A stretch of DNA of 64,000 bases from Bacillota bacterium (GCA_015059405.1 SVAL01000002.1:62001-126000), one strand, 5' to 3'. Shown: positions 43,483-53,301, counted from the first letter of the stretch. Numbers and translations: made by a program. Notes: a model not told the origin generated them from the letters alone.

Positions 43483-43745
43483 ATCTCAACCTCTAATATA
43501 TTCATTTTTTTCATCAACTCCTTCTTTCTAAAATAACTAGCATATCTATATATAATTAACTCATTATAATCAATATCTAAAACTTTACTTAATCTAAATA
43601 AAAAAACACTACTAGGTCGCTTCAATTTTCCATTCTCCAACTTTGATAAAGTAGAAACGGAAATATGAGTCAACTTAGATAGTGTATCTAATGTTAATTT
43701 TTTATCCATTCTTTTTTCTTTTAATATAATTCCTAATCCCTTAAT
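43473..43745 (-). CDS. XRE-family regulator of the element (AUU start)
   Basis: 90 residues if started at ATT (43743-43745), which has AAAGGAG seven bases upstream. The in-frame ATG at 43763 lies right after a terminator T-run and before the ribosome site, so it is unlikely. Helix-turn-helix at about 12-60: LTLDTLSKLTHISVSTLSKL, ENGKLKRPSSVFLFRLSKVL. The ATT start gives a normal XRE N-terminus (KGLGIILKEKRM). Overlaps virD4 by 10 bp; likely controls it. Confidence 0.75.
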   Translation of the reverse strand: MKGLGIILKEKRMDKKLTLDTLSKLTHISVSTLSKLENGKLKRPSSVFLFRLSKVLDIDYNELIIYRYASYFRKKELMKKMNILEVEICR

Positions 43746-43762
43746 ATTATTACTCCTTTCCA

Positions 43763-43790
43763 TAAAAAAAGAATTAGCACAAACTAATTC
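43763..43790 (-). terminator. Terminator between the NTPase gene and the XRE gene
   Basis: GAATTAG/CTAATTC stem and seven T residues on the minus strand, 20 bp past the NTPase stop. Confidence 0.8.
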
Positions 43791-43810
43791 TCTACTTAAA
43801 TACACTTTTA

Positions 43811-46774
43811 TTAACAATTGACAAGTTCTTTCTTTTTTCGTCCATCTAAATAATTTAAATATTTCTTATTTTTAGTTAATTGTTTTAAATTTATTATTCC
43901 TCTTCTACCTACATCTTTATTACTGTTTTTATAATCACCAATCAACTTGTAAATATTTTCTTTATCAGTATCTGAAATATTAGATATTTTAGATAAATAT
44001 TTATTTATAAAAATTCTATCTTTAGTAGATAATACTGCAGATATTAAAGTTTCTGTTTGCGGCATATCAGCAAATAATAATAATTTATCAGAAGATATTT
44101 TATAAAAATCAACTTTTTTATATAAGAACTCAAGCATAGTATTTGTAATCTTATACTTCCAACTAGACATATTCTCGAAACATCTTATATAGTATTCTGA
44201 TAGAACATCAATTCTATTCATTTCTATTTCAAAAACTTTGTTTGCGAATAAAGTGGAAACCACATAATAATAATAATACTCATTAGAATAAAAATTCTCT
44301 CTAATATTCTTATTAAAAGCAAAACAGATAGATTCTTTAATTAAGTAATCATCAAAATACTTTAATCCACTTAATGAAATAACGCCAAACTTATTAATAA
44401 TAAAAGCATAATTTTTAACATTAACAATTACATTACCATTTTCAATAATAGATAAATAATGCTTATCATAATTTAAACCATAATAATTTAAATGATTAAC
44501 AAATTTATAAAATTCGTTGGGATTTTTTAAATCCATTTTTTCAATTGAGGCTTTTAATAACTGCAAATATTGAATTTCAGAAAAAGTATATTTTCTTAAA
44601 TGTAAGGAATAAATAAAATCCTTGTACTCCTCAGCATTCACATACTTAGATAAGCTCATATTATTAATAAGTTGTATGATACTAGCTTTAGATACATTAT
44701 CATTATTAATCTTTTTCTTAATAGTATCAATAATCGAACTATCTAATTTATCATAGTTAATTAATTGAACGGTTTTACTAAATGTTTGTATAGAATTGAT
44801 TTCATCTACTTTTATCGGTTCATTATCATCAAGAAAAACACTTGAAAATAATAATACATCGTCACCTAAAACTTTAGTTAACTCTAATCGAATTTTTGCT
44901 CGCTCATCAACTGGTAATTTTATTATATCGGGAAAAACAGTTTCTTTATATTTAGATAACAAAAACTTAATACTATCCCTATTCAATCTCTTGGTATTAA
45001 TTAAAAACTCCTTTGCTTTTTCTAAATTAGTAACTATGTTATAATTAACTTTAATTGTATTTTCCAAAATTTCTAATTTCTCATCTATCATCAAATAATA
45101 CAACTTAGGATATTTAAATACAACATCAGGAAGCAAATTGGGAATAGCTCTTTTATCTATAATTTTCAAAATTTGATTATCATCTAACTTTTCCAAACCT
45201 TTAATTATATTATCATTATCCTCATCAAAAAATACAGCACTATATAATACATATTCATAAATATTAAATGGAGACTTATGCTTAGGAAACTTGTAAAAAT
45301 AATAATTATAATCAACTGAAATGTATTTTGATGATAGTCCTTCAAAAAGCACTTCTTTTTCTTCAATTGTTAACACTGTTAATTCTGGAACTGTCTTTGT
45401 ACTAATTTCTTTCTTGGTCGCAAATTTTACAAGAATGTCGTTTAAAAGATTGTTTTTCGATATCAACAATTCATATAAACGACTAAATTCATCTTCTAAA
45501 TAAGCCATAAATAAACATTTTTCAATACTTGGCTCAATAGAAGTTTCTTTCAAAGATAAAAATAATGAAATAGCAAAATTATACCTGTGTTTTATATCTC
45601 TTATTTTAACATTTTCTCCTTTATATAAATATTTCCATTCTTTTAAATCCTTGCTAGAAGGAAATTTTATCTCATTTTCTAACAAACTATTAGACTTTGT
45701 TTTTAATAATTCTAAAACTATCACATCATAATCATGAATATTTACAGGACGTAAATTTAATATATAGTCAAAAAGTTTTTCATAAGTACTCTTAACTCGT
45801 GATATCTCTTCTAATTTTTTTACCTTTTTTTCTTCATCGTTATCATTATTATCTACTACACTACCATCAACACTTATTTTATCAACAACAATTACTTCTT
45901 CACCTGAATTCATATTAGAAAGCTGTACGGCAGACTTAATAGAAATGATAAAAATAACATTAAATTTACTATAGGTTTCCTTATAAAATTTATAAAATTC
46001 TTTTAAATATTCTAATACTTTATCTTTGTTATTATATCTATCCAATTCTTCAAGGCAAATGATTAAAGTCTTCCCCTTTAATCTATCGAAATATGCGTCT
46101 AATATATCAATATATAAATCTTTAGTATCATTTTCATCTATTTCTCTTGGAGATGAATCTGATTTTTTATATGCAATTACTGGTTTGTATATAATAACAA
46201 TTAATACACACAAGAAAGCTAAACCAAAATAATAAGCAATATTTAATAATTCTATATCAAACAAAGTAACTAATCCAATTTTTTCTAAAAAAGATAAAAT
46301 AAATAAAAAACCTAACGCTAAAAAATAAAATTGACAACTAATTCTACCTTTAATATCAAAAAGACTATAATTTTTATTAATCTTTTTTTTATAATAATCT
46401 TTACTTTTTATATTACTTTTACCTACCAATTGATGCAAAAAAATCCTATGTATATCAACTACATTGTTCTTGTTATCGCGTTCATCACAATTCCACAAGT
46501 TAATAGAAACCAATTCATATTCTTTTCCTTTTTCAGAATTTTTTAACATATTTAATAAAGTTGATTTCCCATTACCATAATCTGAAATCAAACCAATAAA
46601 CTTCGCTCCGTGATCTATTGCATCATTCAAAGACTGTACATAAGAATCATAGCCAATCAAATCAACATCAGCAGCGCCTTCAATAAAATATAAATCATCA
46701 GCACTAGGATCATCTTCTTCTGACTTATAAAAATAATCTTTTATTCTTTGAAATATATTAATTTTTTTTACCAT
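43811..46774 (-). CDS. Large membrane KAP-type P-loop NTPase
   Basis: 987 residues. Walker A in LISDYGNGKSTLLNML (about residues 60-75), two membrane helices inserted at about 150-195 (ISCQFYFLALGFLFILSFLE; LLNIAYYFGLAFLCVLIVII), Walker B in TLIICLEELDRYNNKDKVLE (about 230), which together define the KAP family (YobI-like). About 650 further residues are helical and unassigned. KAP NTPases are frequent accessory genes on mobile elements and some have anti-phage roles. It splits the relaxase genes from virD4 and is not a transfer gene I know, so it is probably cargo. Separate terminator. Confidence 0.85.
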   Translation of the reverse strand: MVKKINIFQRIKDYFYKSEEDDPSADDLYFIEGAADVDLIGYDSYVQSLNDAIDHGAKFIGLISDYGNGKSTLLNMLKNSEKGKEYELVSINLWNCDERDNKNNVVDIHRIFLHQLVGKSNIKSKDYYKKKINKNYSLFDIKGRISCQFYFLALGFLFILSFLEKIGLVTLFDIELLNIAYYFGLAFLCVLIVIIYKPVIAYKKSDSSPREIDENDTKDLYIDILDAYFDRLKGKTLIICLEELDRYNNKDKVLEYLKEFYKFYKETYSKFNVIFIISIKSAVQLSNMNSGEEVIVVDKISVDGSVVDNNDNDEEKKVKKLEEISRVKSTYEKLFDYILNLRPVNIHDYDVIVLELLKTKSNSLLENEIKFPSSKDLKEWKYLYKGENVKIRDIKHRYNFAISLFLSLKETSIEPSIEKCLFMAYLEDEFSRLYELLISKNNLLNDILVKFATKKEISTKTVPELTVLTIEEKEVLFEGLSSKYISVDYNYYFYKFPKHKSPFNIYEYVLYSAVFFDEDNDNIIKGLEKLDDNQILKIIDKRAIPNLLPDVVFKYPKLYYLMIDEKLEILENTIKVNYNIVTNLEKAKEFLINTKRLNRDSIKFLLSKYKETVFPDIIKLPVDERAKIRLELTKVLGDDVLLFSSVFLDDNEPIKVDEINSIQTFSKTVQLINYDKLDSSIIDTIKKKINNDNVSKASIIQLINNMSLSKYVNAEEYKDFIYSLHLRKYTFSEIQYLQLLKASIEKMDLKNPNEFYKFVNHLNYYGLNYDKHYLSIIENGNVIVNVKNYAFIINKFGVISLSGLKYFDDYLIKESICFAFNKNIRENFYSNEYYYYYVVSTLFANKVFEIEMNRIDVLSEYYIRCFENMSSWKYKITNTMLEFLYKKVDFYKISSDKLLLFADMPQTETLISAVLSTKDRIFINKYLSKISNISDTDKENIYKLIGDYKNSNKDVGRRGIINLKQLTKNKKYLNYLDGRKKKELVNC

Positions 46775-46871
46775 GAATGCACCTCATATTTTTTCTAAGA
46801 AAACTTAAATATTTGCTGTTTATTCTAACATTATTGGTATAAAAAGTAAAGAAATAAGCCATATTACAATG

Positions 46872-48173
46872 TTAATATGTAAAATTAGATTCAAACAACT
46901 TATTAAATTCTTTACTAGCCACCTCCATCTCGTTATTAATGTTCTTTATAGCCAATACAACATATTGTTTATTTTTATATTTATTAACTATACTAGTACT
47001 AGATAAATAATTAGTTAAAATATTATATCTAGTTTGATTTTTATCTTTCTTAAACTCCTTTAATATAATTTCGCTTAGAAGATCATCTTCATTCAAAATA
47101 TTATATTTCTTAGATTTAGTCTTATAAAAATAGTTAGCATGATTAACAATAGCATTCAATACATAGTTATCTAAATAGTTATTTTTATTATCAGTCAATT
47201 CTGTATTTATCTTTACACTAGATATATTATTACTTTTATTTACATTATACAAATAATCATTGATAGCATTTAAGCTATTTTTAAAATTAACATAATCATT
47301 ATGAAGTTCACCACTTGAATTAAATAAATACATCTTAATATCTTTAGTTAATTCTTTTATTTCTTTATTTCGAATTGAATTATATTTAATCCTTTTTGAT
47401 GATAGTTTTCTACTTCCATATAATAACCTACCCAATCTTAGTATTTTTTCTTCCATTAACAAATCTTTCTTATCATATAAAATGAAATTTTTATCTTTAG
47501 GAGTAAAATATTCTTTTAATTTATCTATTTCATTATTAGTAACCGTAATCATTGGCAAAAGATAATTCTCTCTTTCAACAGCTAAAACAACTTCATTCTT
47601 CATAAATTCAATTTCCTCTTGAGATAATTCACCTTTTCTTCTATATCTTATTTTTTTATCAGCACCTAAATAATTAGGTCTTTTCTCAATAAAACTAAAA
47701 TGCATATGTAAATTATCAGTATCTGTATGAAAAGATAAATTATAAGCCATCTTGTCTTTACTTTTAAATCCCATCTTTTTAAACAATCGAGGAAGAATAG
47801 TTTTCATCATTTCTTTTTCCAATTTTCTCAAAGAAATGTTCTGTGTTAAATAATCATTATTAAAACTAATTACTCCTTGCCACAAATTGGACTTTTCAGC
47901 ATATTTAACAAACTGTTTCTTTCTCTTTTCTATCTCTTCTTTAGTTGCATAGCTTCCATCTTCTACCACTAGATTCATTGTATGTCGCTTATTAATATTA
48001 CCAGTATAATAATCAAATAAATTCATTACTCTTTTTTCTTCATTTGAAAAATAATCAAATTTTCTTGATATCTTCTTTTTTAATCCTTCTATCTGTTTTG
48101 CAGTATAATTTGCTTCTCTTCTATTAAAAGCATGAGTAAATTTACAATTAAATATAACTTTAGGACTAGTCAT
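46872..48173 (-). CDS. MobL/MobP-type relaxase
   Basis: 433 residues. The three-His metal motif is SFHTDTDNLHMHFSFIEKRP (about residue 145). The start CKFTHAFNRREANYTAKQIE and a conserved Tyr nearby (FDYYTG, about 50) fit the MobL (PF18555-like) relaxases of Gram-positive elements, which nick oriT and lead the strand into the recipient. Overlaps the upstream accessory gene by 8 bp. Confidence 0.85.
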   Translation of the reverse strand: MTSPKVIFNCKFTHAFNRREANYTAKQIEGLKKKISRKFDYFSNEEKRVMNLFDYYTGNINKRHTMNLVVEDGSYATKEEIEKRKKQFVKYAEKSNLWQGVISFNNDYLTQNISLRKLEKEMMKTILPRLFKKMGFKSKDKMAYNLSFHTDTDNLHMHFSFIEKRPNYLGADKKIRYRRKGELSQEEIEFMKNEVVLAVERENYLLPMITVTNNEIDKLKEYFTPKDKNFILYDKKDLLMEEKILRLGRLLYGSRKLSSKRIKYNSIRNKEIKELTKDIKMYLFNSSGELHNDYVNFKNSLNAINDYLYNVNKSNNISSVKINTELTDNKNNYLDNYVLNAIVNHANYFYKTKSKKYNILNEDDLLSEIILKEFKKDKNQTRYNILTNYLSSTSIVNKYKNKQYVVLAIKNINNEMEVASKEFNKLFESNFTY

Positions 48174-48486
48174 CTAATTTAGAAATCTTAACTTTCCTTA
48201 AAAATTCATTTACTGCATAACTCTTTTTAGGATTAGTTATATTAGTAAAATCCAAATCAGAATATAATTGTTTTATTAATTCATAACTCAAATTAACTTT
48301 CTTTAAAATATATTTAATATCATTATTCATACTATTTAATTGTTCTTGTTTTAATCGATTGGAGATAGCTTCCTCAATCATTAAACATATTTCTTCAGAA
48401 TAATTGTTTTTATTTTCATCCATGTATAAAAGAACTTTCTTATGAAGTTCTTCAGGTATAGAGATATGTCTATTAACTTTTATCAT
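48166..48486 (-). CDS. Relaxosome accessory protein (ribbon-helix-helix-like)
   Basis: 106 residues. Start VNRHISIPEELHKKVLLYMD, then NYSEEICLMIEEAISNRLK, the strand-helix-helix order of MetJ/Arc DNA-binding proteins. Overlaps the relaxase gene (8 bp) and the upstream gene (14 bp), so part of the same tightly packed operon and likely binds oriT. Confidence 0.65.
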   Translation of the reverse strand: MIKVNRHISIPEELHKKVLLYMDENKNNYSEEICLMIEEAISNRLKQEQLNSMNNDIKYILKKVNLSYELIKQLYSDLDFTNITNPKKSYAVNEFLRKVKISKLDD

Positions 48487-48868
48487 TATTATCTAACTCC
48501 TTCAATCGAATTAAAATAAAACTTAATAATCTAGTTTTAAACAAATCAGCTTTTTTAATAGTTTTAACCTCTAAAGAATGATATGGTTTCAAATCCGGTA
48601 AAAAATAATTTAAACCAAACTTATTATAGTTTTTCATCCAATCAGCAATCCTTCGATATGGTAAGTTATCATGTAACATATCTACATCAAATCCTGCTTT
48701 TAAAAATATATCCTTACCAGTTAATTCTGGAAATTCTAGTCGCATCATAATACACCAAAGTTTAAAAACAACATCATACTCGATTGACCTTTTTAAATGT
48801 ACTTTCTTTACAAACATATTCCTATTTAATAATTCTAATTCTTTATCGGTATAATATCTTATTTTCAT
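48473..48868 (-). CDS. Helix-turn-helix-like protein of the relaxase operon
   Basis: 131 residues. Middle part KLWCIMMRLEFPELTGKDIF LKAG, then NLPYRRIADWMKNYNKFGLN suggests a helix-turn-helix. Found in a fixed place upstream of mobilisation genes here. Overlaps both neighbours. Function not known. Confidence 0.55.
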   Translation of the reverse strand: MKIRYYTDKELELLNRNMFVKKVHLKRSIEYDVVFKLWCIMMRLEFPELTGKDIFLKAGFDVDMLHDNLPYRRIADWMKNYNKFGLNYFLPDLKPYHSLEVKTIKKADLFKTRLLSFILIRLKELDNNDKS

Positions 48869-49287
48869 AATTCATAATCCTTTGATTTAACATTTCTAAT
48901 TTTTTCTATTGCTAAATTTTTGGTTTGCTCATCAGATAACAAAGAAACAGCTATATTTTTAATATCATATAACTCAAAATCATCTTTAACACCATTAACT
49001 TTAATAATATTACAAATAAACTTTTCAATATTATTTAATAAACCATCCCAATAAAAAACCATATCAAACTCTTTAGTTTCATCTTTGAAATTAAAGTATG
49101 ATATGTTTTCATTAACTCTTATATCTTCACATATAGTACCTAGATTATCTAAAATATACTTTTTTGAATCTTCATCAAAATCATCAATATAACTATCTAA
49201 AAAAACAGAATAGTTAAAATTAGATGTCTGATTCATTCCATAATTAATAATATCATTAGCAATCAACTTGCTTAATGTCATCTTCAT
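48865..49287 (-). CDS. Hypothetical protein of the relaxase operon
   Basis: 140 residues, not recognised. Acidic, mixed helix and strand (SKLIANDIINYGMNQTSNFN, FDMVFYWDGLLNNIEKFICN). AGGGG site lies inside the end of the previous gene, with a 32-bp overlap, so it is translationally coupled. Confidence 0.6.
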   Translation of the reverse strand: MKMTLSKLIANDIINYGMNQTSNFNYSVFLDSYIDDFDEDSKKYILDNLGTICEDIRVNENISYFNFKDETKEFDMVFYWDGLLNNIEKFICNIIKVNGVKDDFELYDIKNIAVSLLSDEQTKNLAIEKIRNVKSKDYEL

Positions 49288-49435
49288 ATAAATTAACCCC
49301 TCTTCTAATATAAGTAATAATACCTATTTCAATAAGCTTAATTATCATCTTATTTATACTTGTTTTTTCTTCTTTAGAAAATAACTTAATTCTTTCAAAT
49401 AATTCTATTCTTAATCTCAATAAATAGTGTTTCAT
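49256..49435 (-). CDS. Small Arc-like protein
   Basis: 59 residues from the ATG at 49435 (GGAGC site). MKHYLLRLRIELFERIKLFS then KEEKTSINKMIIKLIEIGII fits a ribbon-helix-helix protein. First gene of the relaxase operon, next to the candidate oriT; the best guess is a regulator or relaxosome protein. Confidence 0.65.
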   Translation of the reverse strand: MKHYLLRLRIELFERIKLFSKEEKTSINKMIIKLIEIGIITYIRRGVNLYEDDIKQVDC

Positions 49436-49499
49436 ATTGCTCCTTCCATAACCAAACACACCCCTAAAAACAACACCAATAATAAAGCAGGATAAGGAA

Positions 49500-49694
49500 A
49501 ATGATATCATCAGTTTAACTTTTTCTTATAAAATAAGAAAAACCAATGATATCATTTCACATTTTGCACTTGCAAAATAAACCATATATATATGATTATC
49601 AAACCATAAAATCTAAGTTTATCCTTTATTTATAAGAGTTTTAGTTGCCATAATCCAAACCATAACTTGTTTTTATTGGTTTTATTTATGGTTT
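49500..49694. other. Candidate oriT / relaxosome binding region
   Basis: Between the relaxase operon and the transfer operon. Contains two copies of the palindrome AATGATATCAT (49500-49510; 49545-49556), a perfect 10-bp inverted repeat TTTTTCTTAT/ATAAGAAAAA between them (49520-49542), and four copies of AAACCATA (49579, 49601, 49657 direct; 49687-49694 inverted). Structures like these mark oriT regions of relaxase elements. The nick site is not identified. Confidence 0.5.
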
Positions 49695-50549
49695 ATTATT
49701 GATATTAGTAAAATCTATTAAACTAAACCCATCTACATAAACATCATCTCTAGTAACTTGAAAATGTAAATGTGGGCCTGTTGAATAACCGGTAGTACCA
49801 ACGGTCGCAATTAATTGACCAGCGGTTACTTTATTTCCTTTTTTTAACATTGATGACTTTGGATAAAGATGACCATATAAAACTTTATATATTATTTCTT
49901 CTACTTCACATTTTAAAGTTATATAATTACCAGCACCACCAGACTTATCAATCACATTTTTTTCATATGAAAAACTTATTTCATCAACCACACCATCACA
50001 TACTGCATAAACTGGAGTTTGATTAGGTGAAGCTATATCCCAAGCTCTATGAACTCTGTATTCACCATAAATAGTTCTTTCCTGCATAAAAAAACTTGTT
50101 ATACTCATTTTCGATAACTCTAAAGGTAAAACAAATGGTTTATTTTGAACTTCATCAATTTGACCAGAAGACTCTATTTCTTCAGCATCACAAACTGAAT
50201 AAATTTTATATCTATTCATTTTACAAACTTCTGATATTGGTTTTATTTGTTTTAATTCAACATCTAAATTATCAGTATATATTTGGTCAAACGTTAATTG
50301 ATCATTCTCTAAATAAAAATACAATATTCTATCTAAAGAAACATATCCATTCCCTGCTATAATATTTTTTCTAACAACCTTCAAATACTCTTGAGCATAG
50401 TCAGCATTATTCTCAACATAATTATCTGTTATATTAGCACCAAAAAAATCTAATAACATTAAAATAGGAATTATAATAATTAATGATATTACTATAATTC
50501 CTGTTGAACTAGAAAGAATATATTTTAATATTCTTTTCTTTTTATTCAT
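49686..50549 (-). CDS. M23-family peptidoglycan hydrolase of the transfer system
   Basis: 287 residues. One N-terminal membrane helix (IIVISLIIIIPILMLLDFFG), then a spacer of about 130 residues and an M23 domain: first zinc ligand His in EYRVHRAWDIASPNQTP, catalytic HLHF in STGPHLHFQVTRDDVYVDG, plus LYGHLYPKSSMLKKG. Opens peptidoglycan for the secretion channel, as VirB1-like enzymes do. Touches virB4 (stop and start overlap by one base). Confidence 0.9.
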   Translation of the reverse strand: MNKKKRILKYILSSSTGIIVISLIIIIPILMLLDFFGANITDNYVENNADYAQEYLKVVRKNIIAGNGYVSLDRILYFYLENDQLTFDQIYTDNLDVELKQIKPISEVCKMNRYKIYSVCDAEEIESSGQIDEVQNKPFVLPLELSKMSITSFFMQERTIYGEYRVHRAWDIASPNQTPVYAVCDGVVDEISFSYEKNVIDKSGGAGNYITLKCEVEEIIYKVLYGHLYPKSSMLKKGNKVTAGQLIATVGTTGYSTGPHLHFQVTRDDVYVDGFSLIDFTNINNKP

Positions 50550-53020
50550 TATTCAACTTCACCCATCATTTTTCTTTCCGTTTCAGTTGCTCTAATCCAA
50601 ATTTTAAGTTTAGTTTTATTATCTATATTTAATAAAAATTCTCCTCGTTTAGCTTCAAATAAAAACTTCTTTTGGGTATCCGTAAGAGGATTATTTTTGA
50701 ACAATTCCAAATACGCTTTTAAATCATCTTCTTTCAACATTCCTATCATTGTATACTGACAATTATTAAATATTGCTGATGCATGTCTAAGTATAGTAGC
50801 ATTACCCAAAAAGTCAGATATACATTGACTACTTAAAATAAGATTCGTATTATACTTTCTACATCTTCTAGCTAGCTGTCCAAAATTCTTTAATACTTCA
50901 TTATTATTCTCGTCAATATATAAATGGAATTCATCTATAATAATGCTAATATGTTGTTTATCAAATACATCTTTACTTTCATTTATTATTTTATTAGCAA
51001 CTATACTATTATTTAAATAAGTTAAAAGATTTAATATTTGCGTATTTATAATTCTTTGATTACCACTATATAATAATTCTTGAAGATTAAAAGCAATCAA
51101 ATCATTATTTAAATCAATTGATGTGTGTGAATTGAACAAATATGAATCAGTACCAGTTAAAAATCGAGATAATAACACTTCTAATTGATCTATTATCTTT
51201 GTTTTCTCTAAACTATCTACACTACTTCTATATTCTGGCAAATAATCATATAGATCGCTAAAAATAGGATAATCACTATAACTAATAGTTTTTAATGTAT
51301 TAATAGATGTATTTTTATATATTCCTTTTTTATTATATAGAGATTCTACAATAGCCAACAACATTACTAATTCTTTTTCATTAATGTCTTCAAATGCACT
51401 CTTAAAAAATGCTTCTAAAAAACCTAAATGTTTAGCTAAAGGACAATCAGTTTCTTTTGCTTCCTTATCTTCTTCACTAGGTATAAATCTAATTTGAAGT
51501 GGATTAATAAGTCCGCCTTTTTTAGAATACAAATCTATATATTCACCATTATTCGCTTTTACTAATTTTTCATATTCATTCTCAGCATCAAATATAAACA
51601 ACTTGGTACCTCTTGCATATTCATTAACTATTATTTTCTTCATCGTAAAACTTTTACCACCACCAGTTGAAGATATAATAGAAAGATTATGAGATGTTCT
51701 TTTATTATTTAAAACAAATGGATCAAAAAAAATAGGTAACGAAGTATGGAGATCAACACCCAACATATACCCACTAGAATCGTTGAAATTTGACTTAGTA
51801 AATGGAAATCCTACGCTTAAAGTTAAAGTAGGAAGATAAAATGAATAATCTTTTAACGTTTTAGTTGTTAAATCATAACTTTGATATGTTTCCATTTGTC
51901 TTAATCTAGGAACATCTAACTTTATTTGATACCTTTCAACTATTTTCTTTAAATCCCTAATAATTTCGTCTCTTTCTTTTTTGTCTCCAATAACAACTAA
52001 TATTAATGACACTTCTTTTATCTTTTCATCACCAGTTTTAATGTCACTCATTAATAATTGATAATTTTCTTTTTGTACATCTAACTCAGTAGCATCACTT
52101 AATTTTTTTGTTGTATTCCTATCTGATAGTAAAAACTGATACTGAGAATTTATCCATCTTATTAAATCATCTTGAGCAATTGCATCCTTAATATTTAAAC
52201 AAGCTCGAATATTCGGATAATTAAATACTTGTTCAAAAAATAAATCATCTATAAATGGAGGAACATTTTTAATTGTTACTAATTGAATTTCTTTATCGTC
52301 TACTTTAATCATATTGTTTTTTTCAGATATATTAAGAGGAACTGTTAATTCGGGTAAATCAGCCCACATCAACAAATCCAAAGGATTAGAAGTAAAATAT
52401 AAATTAGATAAAAATTTATATATTTCTAATCTATTATTTATAATTTCGTAATTCATTTTAGGTTGAAAATTAGACAACATATCTTCTATTTCATCTAATT
52501 GTCTTTCTAACACATTTAAATCTTTAGCAATTACTACCCAATAATAAACACTAGATACGGTAAACTTATTTTCTTCTAGTTCCTCTATTAAACTTTTACT
52601 TTCTTTTAATAATATTAACCTATTTAAAAAAGATTTAAATTTGTTTATCAACCTATCTAAATTTAATTTATTACTATTCAAGTTGATTGGCTCGTCTAAC
52701 TTATAACACTTTAACTTTAAATCTTTAATTTGATATAAAAACTTTACAGCATTAAAGAATATGTTTCTTTCTTGTGTTCCAGACAGTGATAAATCAACAG
52801 CCTTAATTTCAATCAAAGAAGCATATTCTCCGCTTTTTAGTTCTATTAAGCCATCTTCAGTTACTCTTTTAACATTTGAAAAAAATTTAGAATTTTTTAT
52901 TTTCTTTTTTAATTTATTTTTATTTAAGTATTTATTTATACTTTTATTTTTTAACTTATTTGCTTTAATTAAAAACTTTTCTTCTTTTGTTTTTCTTTTT
53001 ATCTTAGTAAAAAATCTAAT
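50549..53020 (-). CDS. VirB4-type secretion ATPase (AUU start)
   Basis: 823 residues when started at ATT (53018-53020); the shorter TTG form would lose conserved residues. The region before the TTG (EDGLIELKSGEYASLIEIKA) belongs to the family N-terminus, and no ATG, GTG or TTG occurs upstream in frame. AAGGAG inside the end of the VirB3-like gene is nine bases before the ATT. Walker A SSTGGGKSFTMKKIIV, Walker B ISIIIDEFHLYID, and ARRCRKYNTNLILSSQCI follow. Powers assembly and DNA transfer of the type IV system. Confidence 0.88.
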   Translation of the reverse strand: MRFFTKIKRKTKEEKFLIKANKLKNKSINKYLNKNKLKKKIKNSKFFSNVKRVTEDGLIELKSGEYASLIEIKAVDLSLSGTQERNIFFNAVKFLYQIKDLKLKCYKLDEPINLNSNKLNLDRLINKFKSFLNRLILLKESKSLIEELEENKFTVSSVYYWVVIAKDLNVLERQLDEIEDMLSNFQPKMNYEIINNRLEIYKFLSNLYFTSNPLDLLMWADLPELTVPLNISEKNNMIKVDDKEIQLVTIKNVPPFIDDLFFEQVFNYPNIRACLNIKDAIAQDDLIRWINSQYQFLLSDRNTTKKLSDATELDVQKENYQLLMSDIKTGDEKIKEVSLILVVIGDKKERDEIIRDLKKIVERYQIKLDVPRLRQMETYQSYDLTTKTLKDYSFYLPTLTLSVGFPFTKSNFNDSSGYMLGVDLHTSLPIFFDPFVLNNKRTSHNLSIISSTGGGKSFTMKKIIVNEYARGTKLFIFDAENEYEKLVKANNGEYIDLYSKKGGLINPLQIRFIPSEEDKEAKETDCPLAKHLGFLEAFFKSAFEDINEKELVMLLAIVESLYNKKGIYKNTSINTLKTISYSDYPIFSDLYDYLPEYRSSVDSLEKTKIIDQLEVLLSRFLTGTDSYLFNSHTSIDLNNDLIAFNLQELLYSGNQRIINTQILNLLTYLNNSIVANKIINESKDVFDKQHISIIIDEFHLYIDENNNEVLKNFGQLARRCRKYNTNLILSSQCISDFLGNATILRHASAIFNNCQYTMIGMLKEDDLKAYLELFKNNPLTDTQKKFLFEAKRGEFLLNIDNKTKLKIWIRATETERKMMGEVE

Positions 53021-53026
53021 ATCTTA

Positions 53027-53299
53027 TCACTCCTTATCACCAAAATACACATATCTCTTACATCTAAAAATATAAGATATAAATAACCATAACACTTTAT
53101 ACATTCTATTCTTCTTAGACACTTGAATTGGTAACATTAAAAATATACATATAGTTAGAAATATTAAAGAAAACAATTTACTTGTGGAAAAAGAAAATAA
53201 AGTTAAAAAACTTAATAACATAGGAATGCCTATATATAAATCATTGACCTCAACATATTTACCTAAAGTCTTTTTCATACTACTAATTGTTATATACAT
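53027..53299 (-). CDS. VirB3-like membrane protein
   Basis: 90 residues. Two close membrane helices (IGIPMLLSFLTLFSFSTSKL; FSLIFLTICIFLMLPIQV) after a short polar start, then basic tail (FRCKRYVYFGDKE). Size, topology and place between VirB6-like and VirB4 genes match VirB3/PrgI-type proteins. Its TGA overlaps the ribosome site of virB4. Confidence 0.75.
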   Translation of the reverse strand: MYITISSMKKTLGKYVEVNDLYIGIPMLLSFLTLFSFSTSKLFSLIFLTICIFLMLPIQVSKKNRMYKVLWLFISYIFRCKRYVYFGDKE

Positions 53300-53301
53300 A
53301 T

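Noticed and set aside
44796..46546. Several + strand open frames inside the KAP NTPase gene
   Set aside because: Short shadows in an AT-rich coding gene without ribosome sites.
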